A model generated the notes under the pieces. That model made no database searches and was not told the origin of the DNA. It worked only from the letters and a program-made list of their open reading frames with translations. Positions 1 to 11,346 of a DNA stretch of 64,000 bases are shown here, piece after piece (the stretch's first letter is position 1; every line of letters begins with the position of its first letter). The stretch covers positions 124,001 through 188,000 of the forward strand of contig CM049985.1 of assembly GCA_016630955.3 (NCBI GenBank), given 5' to 3'. Origin of the DNA: Didymella arachidicola (lineage: Eukaryota; Ascomycota; Dothideomycetes; Pleosporales; Didymellaceae). The position numbers were made by a program, and so were the translations under genes.

Positions 1-851
1 GATACCACGCCAAGCTTACCAGTATCGCAGAGCTCCGATGTAGGTCAACTACCCCTATCAAGCTTGCAGCATGGATTGAATCTTCACAGAACTCCGGTGA
101 CAATGAGACAACGGCATCTGGAAGAGTGAAGCAGGTCATTGTCTGCTGCAAGCAGCACATAGAACGCTTTGCAGGTGTGCCTCGTTCCGCGGTGTATGCA
201 GATGGAGAGAGCATGAACTCAGTCTCGTGCTTTGAGCTCCGTCGACCAAAGTCGCACAGCCTTCCTGTACACCTTCCATCACAGGCAGAATCTCGGCGCA
301 CTCAAACAAGTCCACCCAGGCCACTCAACATGAAAGTAACAAGACAACAAAGCTACCAGTTCTACATGGATGAAGATAACCACCCCTTCATAACCACGCC
401 GTCCTGCATCGAAGATGGGAACAGCCCAAAGCTGATGACCTTTGTCACACCTCCTTCACGGTAGCGCGCTAAGTCTCTTACTGTTTTTTCGTGACTTGTA
501 TTACCGTCAGGAACAGAAGGTGTTGCCGCACTTGTGTCAAGTCTTTTCATTCCAATCTTGTAGCAGGGCGTCGTTCTTGTTTTGAAGGCCGCTTATAGGG
601 CATATCCGGCATTCGTTTTCCATAGAGATTCTTTCAAATACAGTCCAGGGTTAGTTTTACTATCAGCCTTCATCTTGATGCAGTAACTCTGTAGCAGGGC
701 TGAGACGACGACACTGCAACCAGGTCTTGGGTGTCCGTATTCTAAAACCTGGTAGCTCTCTAACCTGTTCTGGTCTACTTCCCGCGCCTAATCCACCGCA
801 CGCTGCCTGGGTCTCATCTTCAGCCGACCACCATTCCGCACAAGGTGTGAC
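1..851. other. Left edge, no gene recognised
   Basis: Short open frames on both strands resemble no family I know and lack sensible starts. The right part is presumably the promoter and 5' leader of the HET-domain gene that starts at 852. Confidence 0.5.
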
Positions 852-2627
852 ATGCGGCTCATTGATGTCCGGACAGTCGAGCTTCGATGGTTCAACGATG
901 ATGAAACACCCGAGTATGTCATCCTATCGCATACTTGGGGCACGGAGGAAGTAAGCTATCAGGAATTGGTTTGGATCAACCGCATCAAAGCGTTCACAGC
1001 AAGCTATGACACGCCATCGTCATCTGTGGCATCACTCAGCAGTACTCAAGATGATCAGTCGTCGGTTATGTTGGCTGCAATGGAGACTATGTTGCGAACC
1101 AGCACAAGTTTCGCGACCAACCTGAGCGGGGTTAAAGAAGAAGATCTTCTCAAAAGGCAAGGGTATTCGAAAATCATCAACGCAGCGAAAGAAGCGCAGA
1201 ATCTGGGGTTTCAGTACATCTGGATCGATACTTGTTGCATTGACAAGTCGTCAAGCGCAGAGCTCCAAGAAGCCATCAATTCCATGTATCGATGGTATTC
1301 CAACGCCGAGATCTGCATTGTCTATCTAGAAGACATCTGGCCACCGAGTGTTGGGCCAGGCGAAACAAGAACAGCGTCAGAAGTTGCTAGAAACGCTTTC
1401 ATGTCCAGCCGCTGGACAAAACGTGGATGGACGCTTCAGGAGGTAGTCGCGCCTGTGATATGTCGCTTCTATCTTCGGGACTGGCGGCTGCTTGGCGAGA
1501 AGGAAGAGTACCTCCAAGAACTATCAGCAGCGACCAGCATACCAATATTCGTGCTCGAGGATCGTCGCTCAGTCAGCGAGGTTTCCGTTGCAGAGCGCAT
1601 GTCGTGGGCCGCCCACCGTCAAACTACACGAATCGAAGATCTCGCCTACTGCCTGCTTGGACTTTTCGATATACAAATGCCTCTCCTATACGGCGAAGGT
1701 AACAAAGCCTTCATCAGGTTACAAGAGGAGATCCTCAAAACCACTGATGACTACTCTCTTTTCTCCTGGCGTGCGCAAGACGCTACCCCTTCAACCTACC
1801 GCGGTCTGCTCGCCCGCTCGCCTCTCGAGTTTCGTGAATGCCATTCGGTCGAACGCGAGGAGGGCATCTCGACCTTTCCAGTTAACCCGACACCCATCGG
1901 CCTACATATTCAACTCGAAATACTCGAGCATCCCACCGACAACTCCCGCATTCTTGCCTTGATCCGTTCGTCGAACTCTCTCAATCAACGTCTTGCCATC
2001 TCTCTGAAATGTCTTGACGACCTAGCGCAATACGCGCGTGTCGACGCTGGCACTCTCATTCCCATCAACGATTGGCCCACAGGCGAACCCCGTACCATCT
2101 ACGTCCGCCAGAACCCATCGATACCAGCAGACTTCACGACTCCCGAGTTTAGCTGCTTCCACATCCGTCGACGCTTCGCAAACCAAAGAATGCCGCCGGT
2201 GCGCATCCTCTCCGTCTTCCCGCGTGAGCTATGGGACAGCGAGACGCACGAACTGCGCATCCCGGCATCGGCACCAAAGGCTTTCGGCGTGCTGCTTCTG
2301 AAAGTCCAGAGCCATGCGTTTGCGCAATCGCTCAGCTTCCCTGTTGCTTTTGGGTTCGATCGCGCGACGTGCCACTATTGGATTAAAGCAATTCCGGATT
2401 ATGTTGCGCCGGAGGGACTCGGTGCGAGAGGAGCTTGGCAGGCGCTGCTGCGGAAGGAATATATACCTAATGAGTGCTATGATGCTGGGAGAGGAGTGGC
2501 TGTGAGACGCGATATCTTCGTCGTGGGAGACAGTGGGTTGGGGATTGGTGTCAGCATCAAGGCTGGAGTGGTCGGAGATAGGATCGCGTTAGTAATTAGT
2601 GTGGACGGACTAATGCGATGGACGTAA
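852..2627 (+). CDS. HET-domain (heterokaryon incompatibility) protein
   Basis: Single-exon gene of 591 residues with the HET domain in roughly the first 200 residues. All three signature blocks are visible: PEYVILSHTWG near residue 20, YIWIDTCCIDKSSSAELQEA near 120, and SRWTKRGWTLQEVVAP near 185. Proteins of this family trigger cell death when genetically different hyphae fuse; many family members have no tested role. The C-terminal two thirds show no NACHT, ankyrin or WD repeats, so this is the stand-alone HET type. The ATG at 852 opens directly into the usual start of such proteins (MRLIDVRT). It converges on the RING gene, with about 450 bp between the stops. Family assignment is firm; the incompatibility function is inferred. 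Confidence 0.93.
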   Translation: MRLIDVRTVELRWFNDDETPEYVILSHTWGTEEVSYQELVWINRIKAFTASYDTPSSSVASLSSTQDDQSSVMLAAMETMLRTSTSFATNLSGVKEEDLLKRQGYSKIINAAKEAQNLGFQYIWIDTCCIDKSSSAELQEAINSMYRWYSNAEICIVYLEDIWPPSVGPGETRTASEVARNAFMSSRWTKRGWTLQEVVAPVICRFYLRDWRLLGEKEEYLQELSAATSIPIFVLEDRRSVSEVSVAERMSWAAHRQTTRIEDLAYCLLGLFDIQMPLLYGEGNKAFIRLQEEILKTTDDYSLFSWRAQDATPSTYRGLLARSPLEFRECHSVEREEGISTFPVNPTPIGLHIQLEILEHPTDNSRILALIRSSNSLNQRLAISLKCLDDLAQYARVDAGTLIPINDWPTGEPRTIYVRQNPSIPADFTTPEFSCFHIRRRFANQRMPPVRILSVFPRELWDSETHELRIPASAPKAFGVLLLKVQSHAFAQSLSFPVAFGFDRATCHYWIKAIPDYVAPEGLGARGAWQALLRKEYIPNECYDAGRGVAVRRDIFVVGDSGLGIGVSIKAGVVGDRIALVISVDGLMRWT

Positions 2628-3078
2628 TTTGGTGGAATACGGTATCTAAGTACGTGGAGACACGACCTTCTGGCTTGTAAAGGAAGCCGAGTGACGGGTG
2701 GATAGAAAATATGAGTGGTGGACTGCCATGGTGAAGGAGAATGCTTCAGCTCGATTCTTAGCCTCGCAACCTCGATCTGGAAAGCAAAATCGGGAGACGA
2801 AGCTGTATAGTATCGCACGATCCCGTGACCATCATCTGTGTCATCCACCAGCTCCCTTCCATCTCCCCATCGCTCATGAATAAGCGAAGGCATACGAAAC
2901 AAAAAGGGAATACAGAGTGAGAAATACATCTAATAGCCATTTCTTGAGCCGATGAGACTATTGAAAATAATAGAAAACAGGCAGAAGTGCTTGCCAAACA
3001 GCATGCCAGGTCTCTCTGAACCCAGAACAAAGGGATGCCTTGCAGAACTCGAGGAGTCAAAAGCCCAAACCTTTTTCC
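2628..3078. other. Convergent intergenic region between HET and RING genes
   Basis: Holds the 3' ends of two convergent genes. No gene or repeat recognised. Confidence 0.5.
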
Positions 3079-4794
3079 TCAATGCCGCCCTGCCGAATGC
3101 AGTGCAGGATCAAAGCGATCCACAGTATTATTATCAGTAGTTTGGTCACTACCAGTCCCCCAATTATCCACATCTTGCCCGGCTGTGATCCATGTGGGAG
3201 GGAAGTCTCGTGGAGCGTATATCGTCCTGGTCGGGTTCCATGGTGGGTTTCGCGCGAGAGGTTCACGGGTAGACTGGTTGACCGGGGCGTTATTTCGAGC
3301 TCCTAGCGGGTCTTGTGGTATCGGGAACTGATTGTTGAACGGAGTCCTAGATGTTACACCTTCAGTGCCCATGTGTAGATGAGAAAGGCGCGGATAATGC
3401 CAATGCGAGCGAAGAGATTCGGGGTCACGTAAAGACTCTGCGAAAAGCGTACGGGTTGCCTGTGGCTGCAACAATGGTGGTCGCGGTGCCTCTGTCAGCG
3501 ACACTCTCATGTTCGAAGACAAGGTTGTCAGCCGATCTTGCGCTGCCACTATAGCTCGTTCGGCATGAACCTGCCGAAGCCATTCTTGCCCGTTTTCTAC
3601 GGTTGCTCGCTCCTCTCGATGTTGAGACTCTGCAGGGCCATCCCTCCGTTCACCTATGCGACTCAGCGGAAGATTTGCCGGCACTCGGTGGGGCGGGTGA
3701 ACGTGGTTGGATCCAGGAATGCGTGGTTGACGCGTGCCCATGTACGGGAAAGAAGCGCCGGATGTTGTTTCTGATGATCTGATTGACTCGCTCTCATTCC
3801 CAGGATGCTGGGCTGTGGATGGAGCGCGTGGATATGGCACTCCGAGGCGAGACGCAAGCTCTTCTGCACATCGTAGCCGCACGTCCGACGAGGCAAGGTT
3901 ACTGCGTCTGAGCGTCAGGAGGTCCTCGGTCGTTATAGAAGCAAGCAACCCGCGCGAGGGGGGTAAATCCACGTTTTCACCAGATGGATGTCCAGGTGCT
4001 TGAACATTGTGCGTGTCCGTAGGTCTACGGTGTTCAGATCTAAGTCCTAATATCCTCTCCTCACGCTCGTGCAAGCGCTGTACATGCTCGTTGCTAGATA
4101 CCGCGGTTTCAGAAGAGGGACGTGATGGCTCGAGAAGTCGTCCCAGGATCACTTGCGCTTCTGAAGTGATCTCATCAGACATACTCCTGATTGAGTCGAA
4201 CATGGAGCGGCCAGGTTCGCGACCAAGCGCAACATCAGCCTCCAAGAGCTGTCGTAACCGCAGCATCCGATCAGTTTCCCTCCCATCTGGCAACCGTTCC
4301 AAATTTCCCTCAGCGAATATTCTAGTGTGTGATTCAGCACCCGGTTGAGGCAGTCGTTCATGGAGAGGTGTTGCGCGCATGGCCCAGTTGAACGGCCGCC
4401 TAATATATGGAGGAAGCTCATCCGACGGAACGCGTACGAGAGGCTCGGGAGCCGCCCGCAGCGGTTCCGGTCTAAACAGCTCCTCGCGACAGTTCGGGCA
4501 TGCGCCTCGACGCGTAGCCTTGCTCTGAAACCACCCCAGGATACACGTGCAGTGGAAAGGATGCCCGCACTTTACCATCTCCACTACATCATCGGTGAGC
4601 CTCTCTATGCAAATGCTGCAAGCGACCTCTGATCGACCTGGAACAGGGATTACGCCAGTCATCAAGAACTCTGCTTGTGAGCGGAGTAGCTCTATATTGT
4701 GCGTATCCGGTGGTCCTTGGCCAAGAAATGCGAGGAGGGCGTCTTGGGCGATCGGCGGGACTTGCTCTGATGAGGCATGCCGGTTTGATTCCAT
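3079..4794 (-). CDS. RING-H2 finger protein, probable E3 ubiquitin ligase
   Basis: Single-exon gene of 571 residues. A C3H2C3 RING finger lies near the N-terminus with ligands C59, C62, C76, H78, H81, C84, C99 and C102; CSICIERL and CPNCREEL mark its ends. RING-H2 domains recruit E2 enzymes for ubiquitin transfer. The remaining 460 or so residues are low complexity, rich in Arg, Pro, Ser and Glu, with no recognised domain or membrane span, so the substrate cannot be guessed. The ATG at 4794 gives a short leader before the RING. RING identity is clear; ligase activity is inferred from the domain. Confidence 0.88.
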   Translation of the reverse strand: MESNRHASSEQVPPIAQDALLAFLGQGPPDTHNIELLRSQAEFLMTGVIPVPGRSEVACSICIERLTDDVVEMVKCGHPFHCTCILGWFQSKATRRGACPNCREELFRPEPLRAAPEPLVRVPSDELPPYIRRPFNWAMRATPLHERLPQPGAESHTRIFAEGNLERLPDGRETDRMLRLRQLLEADVALGREPGRSMFDSIRSMSDEITSEAQVILGRLLEPSRPSSETAVSSNEHVQRLHEREERILGLRSEHRRPTDTHNVQAPGHPSGENVDLPPSRGLLASITTEDLLTLRRSNLASSDVRLRCAEELASRLGVPYPRAPSTAQHPGNESESIRSSETTSGASFPYMGTRQPRIPGSNHVHPPHRVPANLPLSRIGERRDGPAESQHREERATVENGQEWLRQVHAERAIVAAQDRLTTLSSNMRVSLTEAPRPPLLQPQATRTLFAESLRDPESLRSHWHYPRLSHLHMGTEGVTSRTPFNNQFPIPQDPLGARNNAPVNQSTREPLARNPPWNPTRTIYAPRDFPPTWITAGQDVDNWGTGSDQTTDNNTVDRFDPALHSAGRH

Positions 4795-5344
4795 TCTCTT
4801 TGTTGTGGTGAGAAATATGCGATTAGCAATGGGCGTACTGATAGGTATGGTACTGTGAACGATGGTAAGGCTCGGATTGATACAGGTGTAGACGTAGTTG
4901 AGGGACCGGAGAGTGATACAGTGTAAGAAACTGGAAAAGTCAGACCCTTAAGTATACGAGAGGTTGAAGTGAAAGAAAGGAAGTCACAGACCTCTTTGTA
5001 GCAAGCGTGGCAGTGCTCTTTTCCCACCGAAGTGCTGTGGGCGAGTGAAGAGGAAGCCTGCAACCGTTGAGTCGACAAGTGCGCAGCAGTCTTGGATGAG
5101 TCCGATGCATTCGATGCGAACGATTCGCGATTCCGTAGAAATGGGTTGTATTGGAAACCAGTAATGCACAAGGCAGATCTATGTCGACTCCTCAACACCA
5201 TCCTCAAAGTGTAGGTCGTACAAGTCCGGCCGTATTGAACAACAACCCCAACACCGTGCGCTAAATGCAGTGACAAAACCAGCGTAAAGATAATGACAGC
5301 GGGTAATTCGAAATAGCGGTCCTGGCAAGACCAGACCGAGCTCT
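4795..5344. other. Intergenic region upstream of the RING gene
   Basis: About 550 bp between the RING gene start and the stop of the homeodomain gene, both on the minus strand. Open frames here look random. Confidence 0.5.
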
Positions 5345-7335
5345 TCACCTCCACTGGCCCTGGCTGAGCGCCAGCAGTCCTTCAACACAACCAGCTTCTT
5401 CCGCTGAGCTTAAGTTGGTACGGGCACTGCCTCCATCGCCATTCATGAATGTGCGCAGCTCGTCGTCCTGCTCTGGGTCCATGGTGCTCTTGCCTCCCTT
5501 CTTTGCTTTGGCCAACAGAGCACCTAAACTGGCACTCTGTGAGATGATGTTTGTGTTCTCGCCAAGCACCTTGCGTGATCGCGTAGCCGAGCCAGGAGTA
5601 GCGAGCCCTCTCCTTCTTACTGACTTGGGCATATCTGGCTCCCAGTTCTCCTTGTCGGATTCTGTGGATGGGAAGTCGTCTGATTCGGTTTCGTCGTTAT
5701 CCTTCTGCTTCTTCCCACTCGAGAACACGTTGAAAGTCGATGCGCGTTGCATAGACCCGCGGGACTTCTTCACGCTTGATGAGCCAAGCATCCTGTGCGA
5801 GCTCTGCCTTGACTTGAGTGGTGTGTTCTGACGCGCCTGGTTCTGCGCAAGCATCCTCCTGTTCGCGCGCAATAGCCCGATAGCATCCGCCGCACTGCCA
5901 CTACCCTCTTGCTCTGCACGTGCTGTCAGGCTCGTGTTGTGCCGTGTGTCAGGATCACACCAGAATTCCCAAGCTCTTGAGTCTCTGCTCCTCCCAATGT
6001 TGGGTGACACGCGTGCTATCTTGGGGCTGGGCTCTCCTCGTGCTGCAGCAAAAAGGCGATCGTTCAAGCCTGCAGCGCTGTAGCTGCGTCGAAGGCCGGC
6101 GGCAGCGCGGACAAAGGGGACTGGCGTTGCTTTTGGGTGAGGCGGCGACGGGGTTTTGTCAAGATCTGTAACGACGCGTGCTGAGCCATCTTCGTTTGTG
6201 GCTATCCGCACGAACGAGTGGGCGCGTTTCAGTGGACGCATGTCTACTGACTTGGACTTGGGTTCCTCGGGAGACTCAACGGCTTTCGATGGAGCATTTG
6301 GGAAGGTGATGGTCTCGGGCGTATAGTCATCAGCTGAGCGCACAAATGATGCGCTACGGCGGTTCGAGATCCATGATGTACGTGGTTGCGCGCCCTGCGA
6401 TGCGGAAGCACTCTGCTGGGAGTTGCTGATCTCTGTGGGTGTGGTGTCGATCGTGTGAGGGTCGATCGAAGGCTCTACTGCCGGCTGTATTGTTGTCAGG
6501 GTTTCGTTATCGACCACTGTTGCTGTCTCTTCGACGCCATGTGTCGCTGGCACAGATTCGTCTGGAGTGTCTTCAGGTGTCGTTGGTTGCACTGGTGCGT
6601 CGGTCCTCGGCGCCTCTGCCCCCGGCTCCGGCGCGCTCCCGTCCTCGCGCGCGTGCTCGTCTTCTGTCGCGGGATCAGACATGGTGGACGATGACGACAT
6701 CAGCGACGCAGAGGAAGAAGGCTCGAGGGGTCGTGAGCGGCGGCGGTCGTTCTGTCTTTTATTTTGAAACCAGATCTGTCGGTGAGGTTAGTCGCGCACG
6801 CTCGTGACGTGGAGCGAACTTGGTGGATGCACGAACCTGGACCTCTTTCTCGCCAAGCGCAACTTTGCTGACAATCTCCAGACGCGCGGCCTTGTCTGGC
6901 TTGGAGTTGATCAAGTACTCAGCCTTCAGAATGTCCTCGTCTTCCTTACTGTGGGATGGAGGTCAGCGCACTGAGTTGCGGAGTTGGTGGGGTCATGGCG
7001 CAACCGAAGCTCTTCCGTGGTGCATGTGAGCACGAGCCAGCGTGCCAGCGCGCGTCTCCAGCGATGGGATGGAATGCTTTCATGGAAGCCCAAACTTACG
7101 AGGTACGTCTGCGTTTCTGGCGTGCGAGAGGCTTGTTGTCGACGTCTGGCGGCATTTTATTTGCGACTGTCTCCGGCGAGTGCACGAGAAATGCGAAATC
7201 CGTTGTCGCTGTGGCTGGACTGGTACCAAAGTCGCGTCTGCCAATGAAATCGGAAGGCGCGACTGGAAGTGGCGAAGAAGGTGACATTTCGAACAACGGA
7301 AGAGTCAACAGGCAAGCGGAAAGCGAGTGTTTCAA
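5345..7335 (-). CDS. Homeodomain transcription factor, Yox1-like
   Basis: Three exons: 7335-7100, 6948-6837 and 6775-5345, phase-consistent, giving 592 residues. The first Met may instead be at 7287. The homeodomain is split by both introns. It starts at QKRRRTS in exon 1, continues through KEDEDILKAEY in exon 2, and ends with recognition helix IWFQNKRQNDRRR at the start of exon 3. This arrangement and spacing match fungal homeodomain proteins related to yeast Yox1/Yhp1, which regulate cell-cycle or developmental genes in the nucleus. The long C-terminal tail is Ser-rich with a conserved-looking stretch near SRAWEFWCDP and a terminal EGLLALSQGQWR. The introns have GTAAGT and GTTCGT donors. 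Without joining the exons the homeodomain is easily missed. Family call is solid; target genes are unknown. Confidence 0.9.
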
Positions 7336-8198
7336 GGATCAATTGGCATTGGATCTTGAGCAAAGTAATAGGGGAACGATCTGGTGGTAGGGAATGCTTG
7401 ACGCGTTGGTACGCAGAGCGCGTTGCGCCGCGGGACCAAGATGCAAGACATCCACTGCGCTTTCCCTGCTTGGGAACATCAAAGTCCAAGCGCCACTTAA
7501 GCCTCACCTTCTGATCAGATACAAAGTGTGATCCTGCCATCGACGATATTTCAATCGATGCGCTTTTTGTTCGTCTGCAGTTCTGATTTGCTTCTTTGTC
7601 ATCTCTGTGCATCTTGACTTTGTTCGATCATTTTGACGCATTGTCGATCTCATCTGTCCGGATTTGCACCACAGTACGAGCACGAGCTTGGTTACCAACA
7701 TGAACCATGGTGGACCGTGAGGAACGCGTCTTAAACCCACTAACTGGTCCTTACCGCCCACTCTGCTCTGCCACACAGTATTGCTTTTGGAAGCCTCCAA
7801 ACCTCCCACCTCTTGTTACGATCCCGGATCAGGCTGTGGTACGCGCTGACTCCTACATCGTCACACCAAGGTAATATCATCAGCCTGCCCTGTTCCAGAT
7901 GATCTGTGTCTTAGTTGACCACGCGTGTGTGATTTGTTGGCATATTCAAGCATTCGCGTCTACTATCCCCCCACATCAGTCATCAAGTGTAGTGATGCTA
8001 GCGTTGTAGGCATTTACGATACATAGACAACAGGGAGAAGCTCGGAGATCGTTTTGCACTTGTTAATGTTGTTGCCTCGATCAGTCTCTCCCCAAATCGT
8101 GTTGTCGCGCTATCACGTGAGGAGCTAACCTCTCCCGTCTTGGTGGCTATATTCCATACGCAGAAACCAAGTCCTCCATCACTCTCCCGCCTTCACTC
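7336..8198. other. Intergenic region, homeodomain-gene promoter
   Basis: About 860 bp between the start of the homeodomain gene and the stop of the siderophore transporter. No coding signal recognised. Confidence 0.5.
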
Positions 8199-10202
8199 TC
8201 AAGAAACAACAGTATCACCATCACCCCTTTGCCAAAACCTCCAACTCTTCTTTTCCCTCCGCTCGCGCGCGTTGCCGATAACCTTGCCCTTGACAGGCTG
8301 CTTCATCTGGTCCAGCTTGTAATTCTTCATGCACAGCGACAGCGGCAGAATCGGCACCGCCGCGCAGATAGCGCCGATAAGCATATACCGCATCGTCTCC
8401 TGATACGCTCTATTGATTGCGATGCGCTCGGGCGTGCCGAGCGGGTATAGTGTGTAGTTCGACGCAGTCACGCCGTCGCTGTAGATAGTTGCGTATGAGG
8501 GCGCGACATCGGGCGGGAGGTACAGCTGCAGTTTCCGGGGCACGTAGGTAGTCCATATTGCGCCGGAGACGGCAGCGCCGACCGCGCCGCCGATTTCGAG
8601 GATGGTGAGGAAGACGGTGGTGGCGGCGGCGACTTGCTGGTGGGATGCGGAGGCCTGGACGCCGAGCTGGGCGGGGACGTTGAGGAAGCCGCCGCCGATG
8701 CCGATTGCGATTTGGGTGCCGATGATGGACCAGGTTGATGCGGATTCGTTGCGGTAGGCGAGCATGATGCCGAAGCCCATGATGTAGATTGCTGCGCCGG
8801 CTGTGATGAAGTATTTGTAGTGGCCGGTGTATTTGATGATGAAGGATACTGCAATTGAGGAGACTGTTGAAGCGAATGTGAAGACGCGGGTTATGTAGCC
8901 TGCGGTGACTTGCGATTTGTTCTGTACGATGAGCAGGTATGAGAAGAAGTACGGAAACACGCTCATGTAGAATGCCACTATGCCTGGTTAGTATGCTTTC
9001 GTTCAAGTGGAGAGTTTCAACTAACTGAAGTAGAAGAACCCAATCAAAACGCCAGCCACGACCGTCCTGTTTTTGAACAGGTTGGGTGGGAAGAAAGCTT
9101 TCGGAGCGAGTTTCTTGCTTGTCTCCCAGAACGGGAATACGATGCAGGTGACGCCGCCGATGACGAGCATCACAATCATACTGCCGTTCCGCCATCCCCC
9201 GTTCGCGTTGGGAGCGAGCGTAAGAGGGAGAAGGATCAGTGAGATCCCTGCAGCTAGCAGCAGCAAACCGAAGACGTCCAGGTCGTACCAGAGGTTCTTG
9301 AGATTGGTTCCAATGCTGTGACCCCTGAACGGGCTAGGAAAGTCCAGACCGAGTTTCTTCGCGCGGCGATGGTTCATGTAGAGGCTCACAGCGAGGGGAA
9401 TAAAAGCGACCGGAAGGATGATGGCCCATATCCCATATCCCCAGCGCCAAGTGGCGTTGGTGAGGATGGCATTGGCAGCTTCTGGTCCTGCGAATGTCGT
9501 CCAGAGGAAAGGCAGATCGAAGATGGTCGAATACAAAGCGCGATTGAGCAAGTTGGTCGTGTCAGCCACGAAGATCTGTTGCAAGACTTGAAGTCCATTG
9601 AATCCAGCCGCCCAGAATACCTGGGCGCCAGCGTACGTTCGAACATTATTCGACGCAGCTTGCTGGATATAGCCGAGTGTGTAGAAGAGGATTGAAATGC
9701 TGAACGACTCCAGCCGTCCAAACACGTCGGCAATCTTGCCCATGGGAGGCTTGATAGCAGCTGCATAGGTCAGCTTTGGAGTTCACTCGGACCAACACCC
9801 CAGTCACAAGTACTTACCACTGACAACCCCCTGAATAACTGCCACCGTCGACAACAAAGAATGCGAGCTAAAAGCACTTGTTGCAAAGAAAGTGAGATTG
9901 GAGGTGACTTGAATCTCAAACGACGTGATGTTGGCGAGAAGCATAAGGCTGTGATGTAGTCAGTACTTTGCACGTCGTAACGATTCAACAACATACCCAA
10001 TGTAAGCAACCACCAGGCTCACAGTCGTCCAGGCCTTGCTCACAGCTTCGATGCGCTTCACACCAGCCTGAGCATCCTCGCTACTGCGTCCGCTATCTGA
10101 TTCGTCGCCAGACCGATAGTCAGACGGGGGAGCATGGACGTCATATGTCTTCTCGTCCGCATCATGGGAGGGTCTCTCATTCGCTCTCATCGACAGGCGC
10201 AT
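8199..10202 (-). CDS. Siderophore-iron transporter (MFS, SIT/ARN family)
   Basis: Four exons: 10202-9997, 9948-9818, 9760-9026 and 8977-8199, in phase, giving 616 residues, the usual length for 14-helix siderophore-H+ symporters. A soluble, charged N-terminus precedes the first helix (SLVVAYIG). Diagnostic stretches include ITSFEIQVTSNLTFFATSAF, KPPMGKIADVFGR (the MFS loop 2-3 motif), FWAAGFNGLQVLQQIFVADT, and a C-terminal loop with PERIAINRAYQETMRYM. The protein would import ferric-siderophore chelates across the plasma membrane. Two perfect GATCWGATAA sites lie 78 and 306 bp upstream, the binding sequence of the iron-responsive GATA repressors SreA/Sre1, so iron repression is likely. Which siderophore it carries cannot be read from sequence. 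Confidence 0.93.
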
Positions 10203-10279
10203 TATGGATCGATTCGTTTCTACTCCAAGAGCAGCAGATGCAGAGAGTTTCAGCAGTCTGAGACCAGGCGATGGTGACT

Positions 10280-10288
10280 TTATCTGAT
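10280..10288 (-). promoter_or_regulatory. SreA/Sre1-type GATA site ATCAGATAA
   Basis: Minus-strand ATCAGATAA, extended to GATCAGATAAAG, starting about 78 bp upstream of the siderophore transporter ATG. It matches the published consensus for fungal iron repressors, (G/A)ATC(T/A)GATAA. Confidence 0.75.
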
Positions 10289-10507
10289 CGGTCCTGCGTA
10301 CTGCAGCCGTTCACGGCTGGTAGACACTACGCTCAGCTGGGTATGGCGCTGGTAGCCAAGAGCGGTGGTTGCATGGCGGGAGGCACTGTCACCAGTGACT
10401 CGAGCGCCGGGCGCTGTGTGACGATGTGCGACTGGAGCTTGCAGTGTGGTTATCCATGCTGCCGGGCCACCCGCAGTGGTCGGCTTGAAGGCTTGGTGTG
10501 AAAAGTC

Positions 10508-10517
10508 GATCTGATAA
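10508..10517 (+). promoter_or_regulatory. Second SreA/Sre1-type GATA site GATCTGATAA
   Basis: Plus-strand GATCTGATAAAGG, about 306 bp upstream of the transporter ATG. It is a perfect consensus in the opposite orientation to the first site. Two such sites within 240 bp are unlikely by chance. Confidence 0.75.
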
Positions 10518-11346
10518 AGGGGCCCAAGTCATGGTAGTTGCATTGGCGAATGCTGGGCGGCCGCGGAGTAAGCGACGGCACTTCGTTGTCGGCTCTCAGC
10601 ACTGAGATATCCTGTCCTGCGTTCGCAATTGCGCAGGCTGGAACGGCCTACCTAAGCTGACATGTGTCGCGGTAAATAGTGATGTTGCACGAGGCAGCAA
10701 GCAAGGCAAGTTGAAGGCTGAACGCGGTTCGTGCGACGCATTCCTCGACGCACCAAATCACCATACTCAAAGACGCTCTCACACCAAAACGCCACTGCGC
10801 ACACAAGAGGAGGATCGAGCCTGACAACGACCAGCTTCGCAGTGCATGTTAGACTTGCAGTCGTCATGTGTGGTGAACGCACGACGGGTCTAAGGAGTGT
10901 GAACGCACGACACTCTAAGAAGTGCAATGTCATCTACTCCTCGCAGCACCACAGCGCACGTACAAGACCCCGGATGAGACAAAAGAAACTGTGATTGACA
11001 TTTAGCAATGTGGTCTACACTGCGCACCCGCTGGAGTGCGACGTGGTGGGGCAACCTGCACGCCACGGCGCACAGCTTGGGTGACGGCTCTCACGACGTG
11101 CGGTCGAGCGCGTTCTCGACAGAGCCTCAAGCTGGACAGCCGTCAGCGTTTGCAAATGAAGCAGTTGATGTGGAAAGCATGACCATGGTCTGAGTATGGG
11201 GTACGCCATTGCTGCATTCCCTGCTTGACTATGTCGCTTGGTCGCGGTGCATACACGCATGGCAATCTCAAAAACAGTCTTGACCTGACCTAAACTCAAG
11301 CACAAACGCCCAACGCCATCTGACCACCCTCTCAACTCGAGCACTG

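Larger units (their letters stand above)
10203..11346. other. Intergenic region, siderophore-transporter promoter
   Basis: About 1.1 kb. It holds the two iron-GATA sites listed separately and the Erv41 3' flank. No gene recognised. Confidence 0.55.

Noticed and set aside
4692..5354. 220-codon minus-strand frame upstream of the RING gene
   Set aside because: Composition looks random, no domain, and it overlaps the RING N-terminus in another frame.
8410..9195. 261-codon Arg/His-rich minus-strand frame
   Set aside because: Out-of-frame reading of the siderophore transporter exons.
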